DNA of 61,463 nt, from NCBI GenBank assembly GCA_047605765.1, contig JASGFB010000008.1:1-61463 (forward strand), read 5' to 3'. The notes beneath the pieces were generated by a model, which was given only the letters and a program-made list of their open reading frames with translations, had not been told where the DNA came from and did not search any database. A program made the translations under genes and the position numbers. The stretch's first letter is position 1. Each line of letters begins with the position of its first letter. Source of the stretch: JBGVSA01 sp047605765 (GTDB lineage Bacteria > Pseudomonadota > Gammaproteobacteria > Burkholderiales > Rhodocyclaceae). Shown here one piece after another: positions 26,981 to 38,002 of the stretch.

Positions 26981-27008
26981 ACGGCGCCCGCAGGCGCCGT
27001 TTTTTTTT
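26981..27008. terminator. Bidirectional intrinsic terminator
   Basis: Stem ACGGCGCC / GGCGCCGT with a 4-nt loop, flanked by eight T on the plus strand and an A-rich tract on the other side. It serves both the TRAP gene (plus) and hppA (minus). Confidence 0.92.
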
Positions 27009-27037
27009 GGCCGGCGTATCCGCCGGCCCGGGGTGCA

Positions 27038-29569
<2,532 letters not shown>

Positions 29570-29923
29570 TTTGGTCTCCGTCCTTCATATACGTGATTTG
29601 TGTCTCCGCAATAGATGGACTTGCAAGCCGCCCGCAACAGAATGGTGCCTTTCAAGGCCATCTTTCGCCGTGTGCAATGATTCTCCTCGATTTGCCTATT
29701 AGGGTTGATGGAGGTCAACGTGCAACGCTTGGCAACGGAATGTCACGATTCATTAACAAATGACAATGGCATTTATCGGGGCAGCTGCGCCAGAGCAATT
29801 TCCCTGTCAAAACTTATGTTTATGAATTGATCGAACACTCGAATTGGATTGTCCGGGGGCAAGTTCTTACACTTCAGTCACGGTGCAAGCCGACTCCCCC
29901 AAAACACCGACAGAGAGAACATC
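29570..29923. promoter_or_regulatory. Intergenic region between hppA and a small ORF
   Basis: About 350 AT-richer bases holding the hppA promoter (minus) and that of the small ORF (plus). Apart from the Fnr-box-like sequence listed separately, I see no clear operator, RNA gene or further ORF. Confidence 0.4.
29705..29718. promoter_or_regulatory. Fnr/Anr-box-like site
   Basis: TTGATGGAGGTCAA matches the Fnr-family consensus TTGAT-N4-ATCAA at nine of ten positions. It lies 136 nt upstream of the hppA start and 206 nt upstream of the 55-aa ORF. A Fnr-superfamily regulator is encoded at 41713-42426. Single-site matches of this kind can be chance. Confidence 0.45.
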
Positions 29924-30091
29924 ATGAGCACGAAGAACCAACCCTATGCGCTGAATGGCGACGTCGAAGTGAATCAGCACTTTGCGCCCAACCTGTTGAC
30001 CTGGTTGCTGGTGCGCGGTATCAGCGAACTCAGTGGCAAGAAGCTGTTCGCCCCGCAATGGCAGGCTCATTCACGCCTGTCCGCGCAATGA
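29924..30091 (+). CDS. Small hypothetical protein, 55 aa
   Basis: Starts MSTKNQPYALNGD and ends AHSRLSAQ; no signal peptide or clear membrane helix, one amphipathic-looking stretch (LLTWLLVRGISEL). Not recognised. A weak GAGAG lies about 9 nt before the ATG. Codon use looks coding and there is no competing ORF, but an artefact is possible. Confidence 0.45.
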   Translation: MSTKNQPYALNGDVEVNQHFAPNLLTWLLVRGISELSGKKLFAPQWQAHSRLSAQ

Positions 30092-30291
30092 TGTGCGGTG
30101 GATGGGGCCGCGTCTGACACGTAATGTCGGGTGCGGTCTCAGAATCGTTGCAGATTCCTACAGTTATTCCCTAGTACCTTAAGTTTTATCAAATAGCTGG
30201 TTCCGAGGTGTTTTTATCCTCAAGGAAGGTGTCGAGCGCACGTGCGCGCACCTCCCCTGATGACTTCGGAGAAGGGCTACGCCCTCCAGCC

Positions 30292-32250
30292 ATGACGACA
30301 AAACCGACTGCCGGGACGATCGATTTCAAGAGTGAATGGTCGCATCTCGGCTTGCCCGCCCATGTGATCGAAGTACTTGGCGCCGCGCCGGCGCTGTTCG
30401 TGGCCAATAAACGCGAAGACCTGCTCGACTGGGCGTTGGGCCGCGAAGCGGGCACGACCGACTGGCGGCAGTCGAATCGCGAAGACAAGGGCGAGTACGC
30501 GTCCACCTTCGAAGTACCGGGCCAAGGTCCGGTGACCGAAGCCATCGTCACCAAGGCTCGCAACGGCCTGGCGATCAACTTCCCCGACCCCAAGATGCGC
30601 CGTCGCGACCCCGATGCGATGGTCATCGGTGATAGCCTGCCGACCGATAAGCCCACCTATCAGGAACGTTTCGGCGAAAAATTCGATCGCACCCGCCAGG
30701 CCACGCTCGACTGGCTCAAGAAGCAGGAACTCGTGGTGGTGCCGTTCTACGCCGGTCCCGACGAACTGGGCTATGGTGCGTTGCTCGTGTGCCCCAAGCA
30801 GGCCGCGTTCTTTGCCGGCGCCCTGGCCGATCTGCAAGGCATGATCCCGGGCGACAAGGTGCCGAGCGATTTTCGCCTCACCGGCGGCGTGATTTTCGTG
30901 GCGCCCCCGTTCCGCCACACCCTTTTCGATGGCAAGCAGGTCGTGGTGCATGCTCGCACTACCACGCACCAGGAAGTCTTCGCCTACAACCTGTACCCCG
31001 GCCCCAGCGCCAAGAAGGGCGTGTACTCGCTGCTGCTCGACATCGGTGAGCGCGAAGGCTGGACCACCAACCACTGCGCGGCGGTGGGCGTGGTGACGCC
31101 GTATGACAACCAGATCGTCATCATGCATGAAGGCGCCTCCGGTGGCGGCAAGAGCGAGATGACCGAGCACATCCATCGCATGGAAGACGGCCGCCTGTTG
31201 CTGGGCAAGAACGTCGTCACCGGCGAGGAACGTACGCTGGTGCTGCCCGAAGCCTGTCGCCTGAACCCGATGGCCGACGACATGGCGGTGGCTCACCCGC
31301 ACTACAACGAAGGGCAGACCAAGCTCAACATCAACGATGCCGAGAACGGCTGGTTCGTGCGCGTTGACCACATCAAGGGCTACGGCACCGATCCGCACCT
31401 CGAGCGGTTGTGCATTCAGCCTTCGCGTCCGCTGATCTTCCTGAACCATTACATTGTGCCCGGCGGCAACTGCCTGATCTGGGAGCACATCGAGGACGCC
31501 CCGGGCAAGCCGTGCCCGAATCCGCGCGTCATCATTCCGCGCGATATGGTCGACGGCATCTCCGAAGGCCCGGTGTCGGTCAATATCCGCAGCTTTGGTG
31601 TGCGTTGCCCGCCCACCCACAAGGACAGCCGCCAGTACGGCATCCTCGGCATGCTGCATATCCTCAACCCGGCACTGGCCTGGCTGTGGCGTCTGGCGGC
31701 GCCGCGCGGCCACGCCAACCCGAGCATCCAGGATTCCAAGGGCATGCAGTCCGAAGGCGTGGGCTCCTATTGGGCCTTCTGCACGGGGCGGCGCGTCGAT
31801 CAGGCCAACCTGCTGCTACGCCAGATCGTGGCCAACACGGATACCCGCCACATCCTGATCCCCAATCAATATGTGGGGGCATGGAAGGTCGGTTTCATGT
31901 CGGAATGGATTGCCCGCGAATACCTGGCCCGCCGCGGCAGCGCGCGCTTCCAGCGCGAGCAACTGGTTGAAAGCTCCTGCCCGCTGCTGGGCTACGTGCC
32001 CAAACAGATCCGTGTCGAAGGTTCGTTCGTGTCGCCGGTGTTCCTGCATGTGCAGAACCAGCAGGAAGGCGGCCAGGAAGTCTTCGACGAAGGCGCACGT
32101 CAATGGCGCGAGTTCTTCAAGCGCGAACTGGCGCCGTTCCTGACGCCGGATCTCGACCCGCTGGGCCGTAAGATCATCCAGGCCTGCATGGACGACGCCA
32201 CCCAGGAAGACTACTGGAAGCTCATCCCGCATCAGATCTTCAAGGATTGA
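30292..32250 (+). CDS. DUF4914 protein, PEP carboxykinase-like P-loop protein of unknown function
   Basis: 652-aa soluble protein. Near residues 280-290 it has a P-loop, HEGASGGGKSEMTEH, in the position expected for the kinase-1a motif of PEP carboxykinase-type enzymes, followed by long conserved blocks (IFLNHYIVPGGNCLIWEH, VNIRSFGVRCPPTH, SIQDSKGMQSEGVGSYW). I recognise it as the DUF4914 family; the link to the PEPCK fold comes from the P-loop and layout and is inference. It lacks the GTP-PEPCK FPSACGKT sequence and the ATP-type GLSGTGKTT. No metabolic role is established. ATG at 30292 was chosen; the frame extends 28 codons to a GTG. It ends at its own terminator and appears monocistronic. 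Confidence 0.8.
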   Translation: MTTKPTAGTIDFKSEWSHLGLPAHVIEVLGAAPALFVANKREDLLDWALGREAGTTDWRQSNREDKGEYASTFEVPGQGPVTEAIVTKARNGLAINFPDPKMRRRDPDAMVIGDSLPTDKPTYQERFGEKFDRTRQATLDWLKKQELVVVPFYAGPDELGYGALLVCPKQAAFFAGALADLQGMIPGDKVPSDFRLTGGVIFVAPPFRHTLFDGKQVVVHARTTTHQEVFAYNLYPGPSAKKGVYSLLLDIGEREGWTTNHCAAVGVVTPYDNQIVIMHEGASGGGKSEMTEHIHRMEDGRLLLGKNVVTGEERTLVLPEACRLNPMADDMAVAHPHYNEGQTKLNINDAENGWFVRVDHIKGYGTDPHLERLCIQPSRPLIFLNHYIVPGGNCLIWEHIEDAPGKPCPNPRVIIPRDMVDGISEGPVSVNIRSFGVRCPPTHKDSRQYGILGMLHILNPALAWLWRLAAPRGHANPSIQDSKGMQSEGVGSYWAFCTGRRVDQANLLLRQIVANTDTRHILIPNQYVGAWKVGFMSEWIAREYLARRGSARFQREQLVESSCPLLGYVPKQIRVEGSFVSPVFLHVQNQQEGGQEVFDEGARQWREFFKRELAPFLTPDLDPLGRKIIQACMDDATQEDYWKLIPHQIFKD

Positions 32251-32277
32251 GCCGGTAGCGGTCCACCAATGAAAAAG

Positions 32278-32299
32278 CCCCGGCGTGCCGGGGTTTTTT
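32278..32299. terminator. Intrinsic terminator between convergent genes
   Basis: CCCCGG/CCGGGG stem with a CGTG loop, six T on the plus side and an A-run (GAAAAAG) on the other, so it can act in both directions for the DUF4914 gene and the glycosyltransferase. Confidence 0.9.
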
Positions 32300-32321
32300 C
32301 TTGGGGCCTTGTACGTCGGGT

Positions 32322-33458
32322 TCAGTGAATGCTCGTGCAGTGGTCGATGTATTGGCCGATCGAGTATTCCGCGCGGAAGCGCTGCAGCATCGCGTCGCCG
32401 ACGGTGGGGTAGTGCGCCAGCGCCTGATCGATGCAGTGTGCCAGTTGTGGCGCGTCGCCGACGGGGCAGAGGAACTTCGACAGCGGGCCGGTCAGGATTT
32501 CGCGCGGGCCGGTTGGGCAATCGGTGCTCACCACCGGGGTGCCGAGAATCAGCGATTCGATCAGCACCGTGGGCAGGCCTTCGCTGTCCGAGGCCATGGC
32601 GAACAGATCGGCATGCTTGACCCACGGGTACGGATTGGTCTGGAAGCCCGGCATCACCACGCGATCGCCGATGCCCAGTTCGGCGATCAGGGCGTGCATG
32701 TCGTCGAGCCAGGTACGGTCCGTGTCGGTGTAGGTGCCGCCGATGAGCACCAGCTTGTGGGTGTGGCGCGCCGCGCTCGCCGCATAGGCGCGCAGCAGCA
32801 CGTCCTGCCGCTTCCTGCGTTCGAACTTGGCCGCGTAGATGATGTACGGCCCTTCGATCTGCGGCACGAACTGCCCGGCGCGTTGGCGAATGAAGTCGAA
32901 ATCGAATGGGTTGTAAATGGTGTGGATGGAACGAGGTGCCACGCCCACGCCGTCGACGATCTCGTCTTGCAGGGCGTCCGATACGGTGATGATGTGGCGA
33001 TCCGAATAGATGGCCCGGAATTTCATGCGCCAGCGGATGCTGCGTACGACACGCTTGAAGCCCGTCTTGCTGCCGATCTTGTTGTTCAGGTATTCGACCA
33101 TCGAATTGCGATAGCGGATGAACACCTTGTCCAGACCTGCCATAGCCGAGATGCGGTCGGCATCTTCGGCGTTGGAGATGAAGAAGTCGAAACGTTGACC
33201 GTCACTTTGCAGGTCGGTTACCAGCCGGCGCAATTGCCAGGCGAGCATCAGCTTGTTGACAGTGCGGTTGCGTGCGACGTGTCCATCATCCGAAAGCGCA
33301 TGGATGCGAATGCCTTGGGGCACTTCATGCTCGATCTGATTGCGAATAAGCACGACATGGACATCGTGTCCGCGTCGCTGGAAAGCCTGGGCAAAATTCA
33401 GAACGATCCGTTCTGCGCCGCCACCAATGAGCGAGTCGATAAGGAGACCGATTTTCAT
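32322..33458 (-). CDS. Glycosyltransferase family 4
   Basis: GT-B-fold retaining glycosyltransferase, 378 aa. N-terminal domain starts MKIGLLIDSLIGGGAERIVL, the usual glycine-rich acceptor-side loop. The donor-binding half has IIYAAKFERRKRQDVLLRAY, VVMPGFQTNPYPWVKHADLF and the E-x7-E motif region ASDSEGLPTVLIESLILGTP. No signal peptide or membrane helix. Sugar and acceptor are unknown; it stands alone, not in an obvious polysaccharide cluster. ATG at 33458 chosen over an upstream in-frame extension of 42 codons. Confidence 0.9.
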   Translation of the reverse strand: MKIGLLIDSLIGGGAERIVLNFAQAFQRRGHDVHVVLIRNQIEHEVPQGIRIHALSDDGHVARNRTVNKLMLAWQLRRLVTDLQSDGQRFDFFISNAEDADRISAMAGLDKVFIRYRNSMVEYLNNKIGSKTGFKRVVRSIRWRMKFRAIYSDRHIITVSDALQDEIVDGVGVAPRSIHTIYNPFDFDFIRQRAGQFVPQIEGPYIIYAAKFERRKRQDVLLRAYAASAARHTHKLVLIGGTYTDTDRTWLDDMHALIAELGIGDRVVMPGFQTNPYPWVKHADLFAMASDSEGLPTVLIESLILGTPVVSTDCPTGPREILTGPLSKFLCPVGDAPQLAHCIDQALAHYPTVGDAMLQRFRAEYSIGQYIDHCTSIH

Positions 33459-33644
33459 TGTTCCGGGAGCTGCGCACGCCCCGGATGGCGTGCGCGATGG
33501 CCCATCTGTTAGCAACCTGATGGCCCCGATGCTACGGTCAGCATGTATCCTTGATGATGCAGATCTGTTGCAGGATGTAAGCAAATGAAAGCCGCACGTC
33601 GCCTGGCGACGCGCGGCATGTGCAGCGCGAAGGGTGGCGCCTTC

Positions 33645-34619
33645 TCAGAGCTTGCCGTAGATGCGCAGGATCAGCTCGGTGGCCCGACGGCCATCGGCCG
33701 CGTCGGCCAAGGGACGGCGCCCCGTGCGAACGGCTTCTTCGAAGTCGCTGATGACGGCCTCATGGCGTGAGGTGTCGGCTACCGCCGCGCTGCGGGCGCC
33801 ATCATCGGGACGCGGGGCAATCGTGCTTGCCGGGTTGGCGATGCCATCCACATTCCATATCGCGATGCGGTCGTCGAGCAGGGTGAAGCTGCCTTTTTCG
33901 CAGATGACTTCCAGTCGTGCCGGATAGCCGGGGCGCGCGCAGGTCGATGCCACGATGGTGCCGATCATGCCGTTGTCGTGGCGGAGCAGGGCAGCGCCAT
34001 GGTCTTCGGCTTCGATGTCGTGCATGAACGTACCAAGTTGGCTGTTCACCTCGCTCGGCATGCCGAAGAACCAGATGTAGTTGTCGATGTTGTGGGAGGC
34101 TTGCTGGATGAACGGGCCGCCGCCGTCGATAGCCCAGCCACCGCGGTAATCGCCACTGTCGTAATAGGCCTGGTCGCGCCAGAAGCGGCATGACAGGTCG
34201 GCCGCGAAAACGCGTCCGAGGGCGCCGGCTTCGAGCAGTTTCTTGATCGCCATGTTGTCCGGATTGGTGCGGCGCTGAAAGGCCACCGCCAGCAGCACGC
34301 CGGCTTTGTCACAAGCGGCGACCATCTGATCCATCGCCTCGACCGTGATGTCCAGCGGCTTTTCGGTCAGCACGTGCTTGCCGAGCGCGGCCGCTTCGAT
34401 GGCGCTGACATGATGCAGGCCGTTGGGGGTGGTGATCACCACCGCATCGAACGGCGTCTCGATCTGGTCGAGCGACGGCTTGCACTCGATCTGCGGTGCT
34501 TCCTTGGGCGTGCGGCCGCTGCGCGACACGCAGGCCACCAGCTCGGCGCCCGGAATGTTGGCGAACGCCCGCACGTAGGTGTTGCTGATGTTGCCCGAAC
34601 CAACAATGGCGTAACGCAT
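33645..34619 (-). CDS. Gfo/Idh/MocA-family oxidoreductase
   Basis: NAD(P)-dependent sugar or uronate oxidoreductase, 324 aa. Rossmann start YAIVGSGNISNTYVRAF, then the EKPLDITVEAMDQM motif with the catalytic-region Lys, and a GGPFIQQASHNIDNYIWFFG segment with the late His. Substrate unknown. Neighbouring kdgF and pectate lyase genes make a galacturonate-derived sugar a reasonable guess (inference). ATG at 34619 follows GGGGAGAAGTTC. Confidence 0.88.
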   Translation of the reverse strand: MRYAIVGSGNISNTYVRAFANIPGAELVACVSRSGRTPKEAPQIECKPSLDQIETPFDAVVITTPNGLHHVSAIEAAALGKHVLTEKPLDITVEAMDQMVAACDKAGVLLAVAFQRRTNPDNMAIKKLLEAGALGRVFAADLSCRFWRDQAYYDSGDYRGGWAIDGGGPFIQQASHNIDNYIWFFGMPSEVNSQLGTFMHDIEAEDHGAALLRHDNGMIGTIVASTCARPGYPARLEVICEKGSFTLLDDRIAIWNVDGIANPASTIAPRPDDGARSAAVADTSRHEAVISDFEEAVRTGRRPLADAADGRRATELILRIYGKL

Positions 34620-34805
34620 GAACTTCTCTCCCCACGCTTGTGTACTTGGATGAAACACATGCCCGGCAATTTGCCAGACAACTTTGCGGGGGCTATTGTG
34701 GCACGCCGCCGCCGGTGACTAAAGGCCGCCGCCGGCACCAATGAAAACGGGCCGCCAAGGCGACCCGTTGCGGAGCGTGCGGCCAAGGCCGCGATCGGCA
34801 GGCGA

Positions 34806-35135
34806 TCAGGCCTTGCCGATGAAATCCAGGCGTTGCGGCGTGAAGGTATCCAGCAGATCGCCCTTTTGCAGGCACACGCAGCCGTGAACGATGTTCGGCT
34901 TTTTGTACAGCGTGTCGCCGGCTTTGACGATGTGGGTCTCTTCGCCGATGGTGAACTTGAATTCACCCGACATCACGTACGTGAGCTGCTCGTGCGGATG
35001 GCTGTGCATGGGGCCGATGGCGCCTTCTTCGAACATCACCTTCACTTGCATCATACCGCCGTCGTGGGCCAGGATCTGACGCGAAACACCGCCGCCCAGG
35101 TCTTCGACAGCACAATCCTTCGAGTAAACGAACAT
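34806..35135 (-). CDS. kdgF: KdgF-like cupin, 4,5-unsaturated uronate opening
   Basis: 109-aa cupin. KdgF proteins speed conversion of 4,5-unsaturated galacturonate, released by pectate lyases, into 5-keto-4-deoxyuronate. The metal site is visible: His44, His46 and Gln50 in MHSHPHEQLTYV and His84 in IVHGCVCLQKG, with the family ending DTFTPQRLDFI. Start ATG at 35135 has a strong GGAGG. The same direction as the Gfo/Idh gene 186 nt downstream. Confidence 0.85.
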   Translation of the reverse strand: MFVYSKDCAVEDLGGGVSRQILAHDGGMMQVKVMFEEGAIGPMHSHPHEQLTYVMSGEFKFTIGEETHIVKAGDTLYKKPNIVHGCVCLQKGDLLDTFTPQRLDFIGKA

Positions 35136-35313
35136 AAAAAACCTCCAGTAATAACCCTGCTATTGTATCGGAGCAGGTCGCTCGGCGCAGCCCCGGCGCA
35201 GTTTTGACAAAGATCGCTTGCATATTCCCCGTACCCAAGGCGACCGGCCTTATCTGCCGTAGAATGTCCCCAGGTAGGTGCTACCGGTAACAATAACACT
35301 CAGGAGACGACAT

Positions 35314-35766
35314 ATGAAATCCACTTCCCTCCGGCTGGTGGTGTGCTGTGCTGCCCTGGCGGCAATGGGGACCGCGCACGCGGCGGACAATCTGTCCAAA
35401 GGCGCGCGGGCCGACGGATCGAGCAAGGCTGACGGTAGTTCGTATGGTGTTGTGCTCGACGGTGACGTGGCAACGGCCTGGCAGCCTGCCGGGGATGCCG
35501 GCGAATCGGTCTGCGTGAAATGGGATTCGGCCAAGACGGTGGCGGCGGCGATCGTGCGCGAAGCGGGTGACAACATCACCGCCTGGCGCCTGGAGGATCG
35601 CAACGGCTCCAAGCTCAAGACCCTGGCCGAAGGGAACACGCTGGGTGGCAGTGCTGCAGTGATCACGTTTGAACCGGTGAGCAGCAAGAAGATCTGCGTG
35701 GTGGTGGTGTCCGCCAAGGGCAAGCCGGCCATTGCCGAGATCGAAACCTACGCTGCCAAGCCCTGA
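35314..35766 (+). CDS. Exported discoidin-like (F5/8 type C) small protein
   Basis: 150 aa with signal peptide MKSTSLRLVVCCAALAAMGTAHA. The mature part resembles a galactose-binding/F5-8 type C domain (SSYGVVLDGDVATAWQPAGD ... KICVVVVSAKGKPAIAEIETY), a fold often used to hold carbohydrates. No catalytic domain, so perhaps a periplasmic binding protein. The start has CAGGAG 9 nt upstream. Next to the putative pectin genes, but a functional link is not shown. Confidence 0.75.
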   Translation: MKSTSLRLVVCCAALAAMGTAHAADNLSKGARADGSSKADGSSYGVVLDGDVATAWQPAGDAGESVCVKWDSAKTVAAAIVREAGDNITAWRLEDRNGSKLKTLAEGNTLGGSAAVITFEPVSSKKICVVVVSAKGKPAIAEIETYAAKP

Positions 35767-35776
35767 TTGACGGTTG

Positions 35777-35796
35777 CCCGGCCCCTGGGGGCCGGG
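35777..35796. terminator. GC hairpin between convergent genes
   Basis: Perfect 8-bp stem CCCGGCCC / GGGCCGGG with a CTGG loop, in the 47-bp gap between the discoidin-like gene and the DUF1328 gene. No T-run, so a weak or Rho-assisted terminator for either. Confidence 0.5.
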
Positions 35797-35813
35797 GTCC
35801 TGCCTTGCCAGGG

Positions 35814-35987
35814 CTATTTCATGGCCTTGAAGACCGTGACGCCCAGGATCAGGAAAATCACGAAGAGGGCCACGGCGATGAAGAACAGGATCTTCGCCAG
35901 CGCGGCCGAACCGGCGGCAATGCCGGTAAAGCCGAACAGCCCCGCGATGATGGATATCACCAAGAAAATCAACGCCCATTTCAGCAT
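35814..35987 (-). CDS. DUF1328 (UPF0391) small membrane protein
   Basis: 57-aa peptide starting MLKWALIFLVISIIAGLFGF and ending ILGVTVFKAMK: two hydrophobic helices around a GIAAGSAALAKI turn, the standard UPF0391/DUF1328 layout. Function unknown; family members are often stress-linked. ATG at 35987 follows GGAGGAGACCCGTC. Confidence 0.9.
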   Translation of the reverse strand: MLKWALIFLVISIIAGLFGFTGIAAGSAALAKILFFIAVALFVIFLILGVTVFKAMK

Positions 35988-36182
35988 GACGGGTCTCCTC
36001 CGAGGTTATCGACCAAGTGCGGTACTGTCAGCGTAGAACAAGGCTGCCGTGGGGCTTGTCAGCGTGGCCCGCGCATAGTGTAGGACTGTCCAAACGCACA
36101 TTGTGGCAATACGCGCCGAGCCGCGCGTCCCGTGGGGCGCACTGATAAAATGCAGGAAATTTCCGAACCGGTAGCACCCATC

Positions 36183-37838
36183 ATGGCTTCATCCCTCGAT
36201 ACGCTCGTCGCCTATGCCGACCGAGTGCTCACGCAATACCGCGATCCCTACCACGGCACGCCCTTGTTCTATGACGGCTTCGACAGCTTCACGGGCAAGC
36301 CGGTGACGTGGCGCAACTTGGATGGCACTGAATGGGAGCCGTCCAACATCGCGTCACAGCAGAATCTGTTTCGCTTTCTGGCCGGGCTGTCGGCGCTGAC
36401 CGGCGAAGCGCGCTACATCGAGGCCGCGCGCGAGGCCATCGGCTGGCACTTTGCGAATGCCGACGAGAGCGGGTTGCTGCGCTGGGGTGGGCATACCTTC
36501 CTCGACATGAAGACCCTGCGCGCCGTCGGGCCCGAGAACAAGAACATGGTGCACGAGCTCAAGCACCATTATCCGTTCTACGAGTTGATGTACGAGGTCG
36601 ACGCCCCGGCGACGACGCGACTCATCAAGGCGCTGTGGAACAGCCACATCTTCGATTGGGACACCCTCGAGCTGTCGCGCCACGGCGATTTCGGCAAGCC
36701 GCTCGGTGACGAGGCGCGCTTCTGGGACAAGCCGCAGCATCGTGATCTGGAAATCCTGCGCGAAGCCAAGGGGCTGTCGTTCGTCAATATCGGCAATGAC
36801 CTCATCTATGCCGCCGGCATGCTGAGCAAGCTGTCTGGCGACGCCAGGCCGCTGTCATGGGCGGAGTTCATGGCCTGGCAGTACGTGCGTTCGCGCTATC
36901 CGGCCACCGGCCTGGGCGTCTATCAGTTCAATCGCCCCACCAAGCGCGAAGAGCCGCCCACCGACGAGAGCGATCCGCGCTTTACCTTCTCGTTCTTCGG
37001 TGATCGCGCGCAGCGCCAGTTTGGTCCGGAATACGGCGAGGTCGCCAAAGAAGCCTGGGTGCTGTTCAAGATGGACGATGAAGCGCTCAACGGCCCCGAA
37101 GGGATCTACGGCGACGCTTCGCTGGCGCAGGTGCTGCTGGCACGCGAACTGGGCGAGGGGGGGCGTCAACTGCATGACTGGACCATCGCCGGGCTCGAAG
37201 CCTGGGCACGCTACGCCTATGTGCCGGAAACCAACGAAATCAAGCCGATGTTCGCTGATGGCAAGGATTTGACCGGCCAGGTCTTCCAGCGCCTGGGCTA
37301 CTACGGCAAGCGTGGCCGCGTGTTCGAACGCCGCCAGATTACGCCGATCGTGTTCCTGTCCTATGCCACGGCCTGGGCGGCCAGCCGCTCCGAGGCGCTG
37401 TGGCCGACGGTGGCCGCGATGGCGCGCAATTTCGGTCTCGGCACTTGGCATGCGAGTGATCCGTTGAATCCGGCGGTCGATGTCGACACGCGTGCCGACA
37501 GCGCGGTGCTGCTGTTTGCTGCACTCGAAATCCACCGCGCCACGGGCGTCGATGCCTATCTGCAGTTGGCGCGCGCCATCGGCCGCCGCATGTTGGCGCA
37601 GCGTTGGCATCGCGGCACCTTCGTGCCCAGCGCCGCGCACATCTATTGCCGCTTCGACGATGCCGAGCCGCTGGCATTGGCGGCGCTGATCGCCGCCGAG
37701 CGCGGTGAGCCCGCCCTGGTGCCCGGCTTTCGCAGCGAGGGGGGCTACATCCATGGCGATGCCCTCATGCCGGACGGTAACAAGAAGAACATCCAGGACA
37801 TTCTGGCGGTGTATCCGCGTCTGCGCGAAACGGTCTGA
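36183..37838 (+). CDS. Family 2 polysaccharide lyase (pectate lyase), probably cytoplasmic
   Basis: 551-aa (alpha/alpha)-barrel protein. PL2 enzymes cleave polygalacturonate by beta-elimination with a Mn-type metal. As I recall the Yersinia PL2 structure, His109, Glu130 and His172 bind metal and Arg171 is the base. Here WGGHTF (His104), VHELKHH (Glu125) and LSRHGDF (Arg166-His167) appear at a constant offset of five, which supports both the family call and the start at ATG 36183. An ATG at 36150 and GTG at 36132 are alternatives. There is no signal peptide, as in PelW-type exolyases acting on imported oligogalacturonides. The product would feed KdgF (34806-35135). Ends before a strong terminator. 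Confidence 0.8.
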   Translation: MASSLDTLVAYADRVLTQYRDPYHGTPLFYDGFDSFTGKPVTWRNLDGTEWEPSNIASQQNLFRFLAGLSALTGEARYIEAAREAIGWHFANADESGLLRWGGHTFLDMKTLRAVGPENKNMVHELKHHYPFYELMYEVDAPATTRLIKALWNSHIFDWDTLELSRHGDFGKPLGDEARFWDKPQHRDLEILREAKGLSFVNIGNDLIYAAGMLSKLSGDARPLSWAEFMAWQYVRSRYPATGLGVYQFNRPTKREEPPTDESDPRFTFSFFGDRAQRQFGPEYGEVAKEAWVLFKMDDEALNGPEGIYGDASLAQVLLARELGEGGRQLHDWTIAGLEAWARYAYVPETNEIKPMFADGKDLTGQVFQRLGYYGKRGRVFERRQITPIVFLSYATAWAASRSEALWPTVAAMARNFGLGTWHASDPLNPAVDVDTRADSAVLLFAALEIHRATGVDAYLQLARAIGRRMLAQRWHRGTFVPSAAHIYCRFDDAEPLALAALIAAERGEPALVPGFRSEGGYIHGDALMPDGNKKNIQDILAVYPRLRETV

Positions 37839-37871
37839 ATGCGGGCCTGAACGGCACGCCTTTCGGATTCG

Positions 37872-37898
37872 AGCCGGCCCTTCGTGGCCGGCTTTTTC
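37872..37898 (+). terminator. Intrinsic terminator after the pectate lyase gene
   Basis: Stem AGCCGGCC / GGCCGGCT with a CTTCGT loop followed by TTTTTC, 33 nt after the stop. Confidence 0.9.
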
Positions 37899-38002
37899 AT
37901 GCGTGGGGCAGGGGATGGTGGCGTGCGGCGTGGCGTTGTCCGCCCCTGTTCTGGGCATTGGCTTACAATGGTGGTCTTTGCCGCAAGCCACGAGCCGTTC
38001 GC

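Noticed and set aside
30277..31713. 478-codon minus-strand open frame
   Set aside because: Antisense to the DUF4914 gene and lacking motifs.
33585..33625. GC hairpin GCCGC...GCGGC between the glycosyltransferase and Gfo/Idh genes as a terminator
   Set aside because: Imperfect stem and no T-run on either side.
35205..35224. TTGACAAAGATCGC as an Fnr box upstream of kdgF
   Set aside because: Only about seven of ten consensus positions match, too weak to call.
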